Below are positions 62,452 to 64,000 of a stretch of DNA of 64,000 bases, in pieces; position 1 is the first letter of the stretch; the number at the start of each line of letters is the position of its first letter. This DNA is from Sandaracinaceae bacterium. GTDB taxonomy: Bacteria > Myxococcota_A > Polyangia > Polyangiales > Houyiibacteriaceae. The position numbers were made by a program, and so were the translations under genes. The notes beneath the pieces were generated by a model, which saw nothing but the letters and a program-made list of their open reading frames with translations, was not told the DNA's origin and searched no databases. The stretch spans positions 496,001 to 560,000 of the forward strand of contig JACKEI010000003.1 of assembly GCA_020633075.1 (NCBI GenBank), read 5' to 3'.

Positions 62452-62496
62452 CGCTCACGCGCGTGACGCGACTTGCCCAGGTCGCGCTCGGCCCAC

Positions 62497-62520
62497 TTAG
62501 TAAGTAAGCGCTCACTTTTT
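62497..62520 (+). promoter_or_regulatory. TetR-operator-like site 2 before TolC-family gene
   Basis: The 24 bases ttagtaagtaagcgctcact plus tttt share TTAGTAAGTAA and the CTC-CTT half with site 1 (61780-61803). The centre AGCGCT makes GTAAGCGCTCAC an almost perfect inverted repeat. A TTGCCC at 62473 could be the -35 of a promoter overlapping this site. Confidence 0.7.
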
Positions 62521-62542
62521 CAACGTACCTGGAAACGACGAC

Positions 62543-64000
62543 GTGACTCACTCCCCCTCCGCCTTCTCGCTCGCACTCGCCGGTCTCGCCGGGGCGGCCC
62601 TCCAGCTTGCGGCGGCGCACGCAACGGCGCAGGCGCGGACCCCCGTGTCGCCGCTCGATGTCTCTCCGACGTCGCCCGAGACCACGGCAGCGCCGCGCGA
62701 CCCGCAGGTCGTGCCCCCAGCGGCGGGGCCCGTCGCGACGGCTCCGAGCGCCTCTCCGCCGCGGCTGACCGACGTGCTGCCGGGCAGCGCCACCGACATG
62801 GACGAGGCCCTCGACCTGGGGCAGCTCCTACCGGCGGGGGTCTCGGCGCCGACCGGGCTCACCCCCGAGGCGGCGGTCGCGCGGGCTCGCGCGGTGTCCC
62901 TCGACGCTCGCATCGCCACCGCGCGCAGGGAGGCCGCGGACGCCGGCGTCACGGGGGCCCGTCGGGCGTACGTCCCCCGCGCCTCTCTCGCGGCGCGCTA
63001 CACGCGTCTGTCGAGCTACACGCCAGGCACCATTCAGTCGTTCGACACGCCAGGCTGTCTCGCCAACATCATCGACTGCCAGGCCAACCCCGACAATTAC
63101 CTGTCGAACGTCGTCCTCCAGCGGCCGATCCTGAACCAGTACGCCCTCACGGCGAGCGTGTCGGTGCCGCTCAGCGACTACATGGGCGCCACGCGGCACG
63201 AGCTCGACGCTGCACAGCTCGAGCGCGACGCGGCCCTCGAGGTCGAGCGGGGCGCCGCGAGCGACACCGTGTTGGTGGCCCTAACCAGCTACTTCGAGGT
63301 GGTGCGGGCGCGGGCCCAGCTGCGCGTCGCCAACGACGCCCTCGCGGTCGCCGAGCGGCGCATCGCCGACACACGCGCGCAGGTGGCCAACGGCCTCGCG
63401 ACCCGTAGCGCGCTGCTGGAGGCCGAGGCGAGCGCGCAGACGCTGGCTCGTCTACAGACCGTGGCCGAGACGCGGCTCGTGGTCGCGGAGCGCGCCTTGC
63501 GCGACCTGCTCGAGCTGCCCGAGGACGAGGCCATCGTGCTGTCGGTCGAGCTCTCGGAGCTGCCCGCGGGCGATTTGCGTGACCCGGACGCGCTGCGCGT
63601 CGAGGCCCAAGCCAACGACCCCTACGTGCGCGCCTCCCTGCTGCGCGCCGAGGCTCAGGCCGCGCGCGCCGACGCGGAGCGCGGTCGCATGATGCCCTCC
63701 CTGTCGGTCGGCCTGAACTACACCTACGCCAACCCCAACTCGCGCATCTTCCCGCAGACCACGCAGTTCCGCGGCACTTGGGACATCAGCGCCCAGCTGA
63801 CCTTCTCGCTCGACGGAACGCTGCTCGCAGGCGCCCGCCGCGCCCAGCGGCTCGCGCTGGCGGAGGAGAGCACGCTCACGGCCGAGGGCGACTCGCGCCG
63901 CGCCGGGCGCACCGCGATCGAAGCGCAGGGGCTGCTCGTGGCGTCCTTGGCCGAGGTGGACGCCCGCCGCGTCGCCGTCGCCAGCACCGCGCAGCGGGAG
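62543..64000 (+). CDS. TolC-family outer-membrane efflux channel, 3' end outside window
   Basis: At least 486 residues, running off the right edge. The signal region begins at GTG 62543 (SLALAGLAGAALQLAAA). After a Pro/Ala/Thr-rich linker (to about residue 110) come the first TolC coiled coils: TPEAAVARARAVSLDARIAT, DAGVTGARRAYVPRASLAA, then TSYFEVVRARAQLRVANDAL and ANGLATRSALLEAEASAQTL, the family's repeated helices. The N-terminal linker is longer than in E. coli TolC. It follows tetR with operator site 2 in between, so it is probably the first gene of a regulated efflux operon. Confidence 0.87.
   Translation, partial: MTHSPSAFSLALAGLAGAALQLAAAHATAQARTPVSPLDVSPTSPETTAAPRDPQVVPPAAGPVATAPSASPPRLTDVLPGSATDMDEALDLGQLLPAGVSAPTGLTPEAAVARARAVSLDARIATARREAADAGVTGARRAYVPRASLAARYTRLSSYTPGTIQSFDTPGCLANIIDCQANPDNYLSNVVLQRPILNQYALTASVSVPLSDYMGATRHELDAAQLERDAALEVERGAASDTVLVALTSYFEVVRARAQLRVANDALAVAERRIADTRAQVANGLATRSALLEAEASAQTLARLQTVAETRLVVAERALRDLLELPEDEAIVLSVELSELPAGDLRDPDALRVEAQANDPYVRASLLRAEAQAARADAERGRMMPSLSVGLNYTYANPNSRIFPQTTQFRGTWDISAQLTFSLDGTLLAGARRAQRLALAEESTLTAEGDSRRAGRTAIEAQGLLVASLAEVDARRVAVASTAQRE

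Overview
This is a GC-rich chromosomal segment. Codon use shows the strong third-position G/C bias of a myxobacterium-like genome. The family mix points the same way: AgmX/PglI-type C-terminal domains, MopE-like metal-binding motifs, a choice-of-anchor-Q beta-helix protein, about eleven short-linker lipoproteins rich in Asp, Gly and Ala, two P450s and a CIRCE-controlled groESL. I infer Myxococcota/Polyangia (Sandaracinaceae-like) from these families; there is no rRNA in the window to confirm it. I see no transposase, integrase, phage gene or CRISPR array, and no gap between genes exceeds 300 bases.

Layout. 1-15.6 kb is envelope-centred. It holds a truncated MFS lysophospholipid-transporter-like gene, a formylglycine-generating-enzyme-fold protein, an AgmX/PglI-type TonB-like protein, a small membrane protein overlapping a STAS-like protein, an MscS-type channel, a beta-helix lipoprotein, an AraC regulator beside a P450, a zinc-ribbon/beta-propeller membrane protein and several lipoproteins. 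Two of the lipoproteins are a divergent paralogous pair. 15.8-20.4 kb (minus strand) is a three-gene glycan or lipid-linked-sugar operon with overlapping genes: an NDP-sugar epimerase fused to a DegT-type aminotransferase, a GT2 glycosyltransferase and a GT-C-like membrane protein. 21.2-21.7 kb carries tRNA-Lys, tRNA-Arg and tRNA-His with a recognisable promoter and terminators. 21.7-25.8 kb contains a SpoU methyltransferase, a comM-type ATPase and recA.

31.0-35.2 kb is a translation and protein-quality block. It has three serine tRNAs, the SRP RNA, the rescue factor arfB, the tRNA adenosine deaminase tadA, its predicted substrate tRNA-Arg(ACG), and then groES-groEL behind a CIRCE operator. 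35.3-46.9 kb has a PhoD-family phosphatase, a TPR lipoprotein, a Rieske/glutamate-synthase-domain fusion, the three-gene proton-translocating transhydrogenase pnt operon and a large InlB-repeat lipoprotein. 47-53.4 kb runs on the plus strand with tight overlaps: a membrane phosphodiesterase, transketolase, a DEAD-box helicase, an EamA transporter and a SemiSWEET.

53.4-64 kb has a V4R-PAS hybrid histidine kinase, a sirtuin, a LOG-family protein, a second P450 beside a GH114-like lipoprotein, and a locus in which a Coq4-like membrane protein diverges from a TetR regulator. The same 24-bp operator-like sequence sits in front of both tetR and the following TolC-family gene, which runs off the right edge. 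No unmistakable undescribed system was found. The best leads are the TetR/TolC/Coq4-like locus, the epimerase-aminotransferase fusion operon, the tadA/tRNA-Arg(ACG) neighbourhood and the V4R hybrid kinase.
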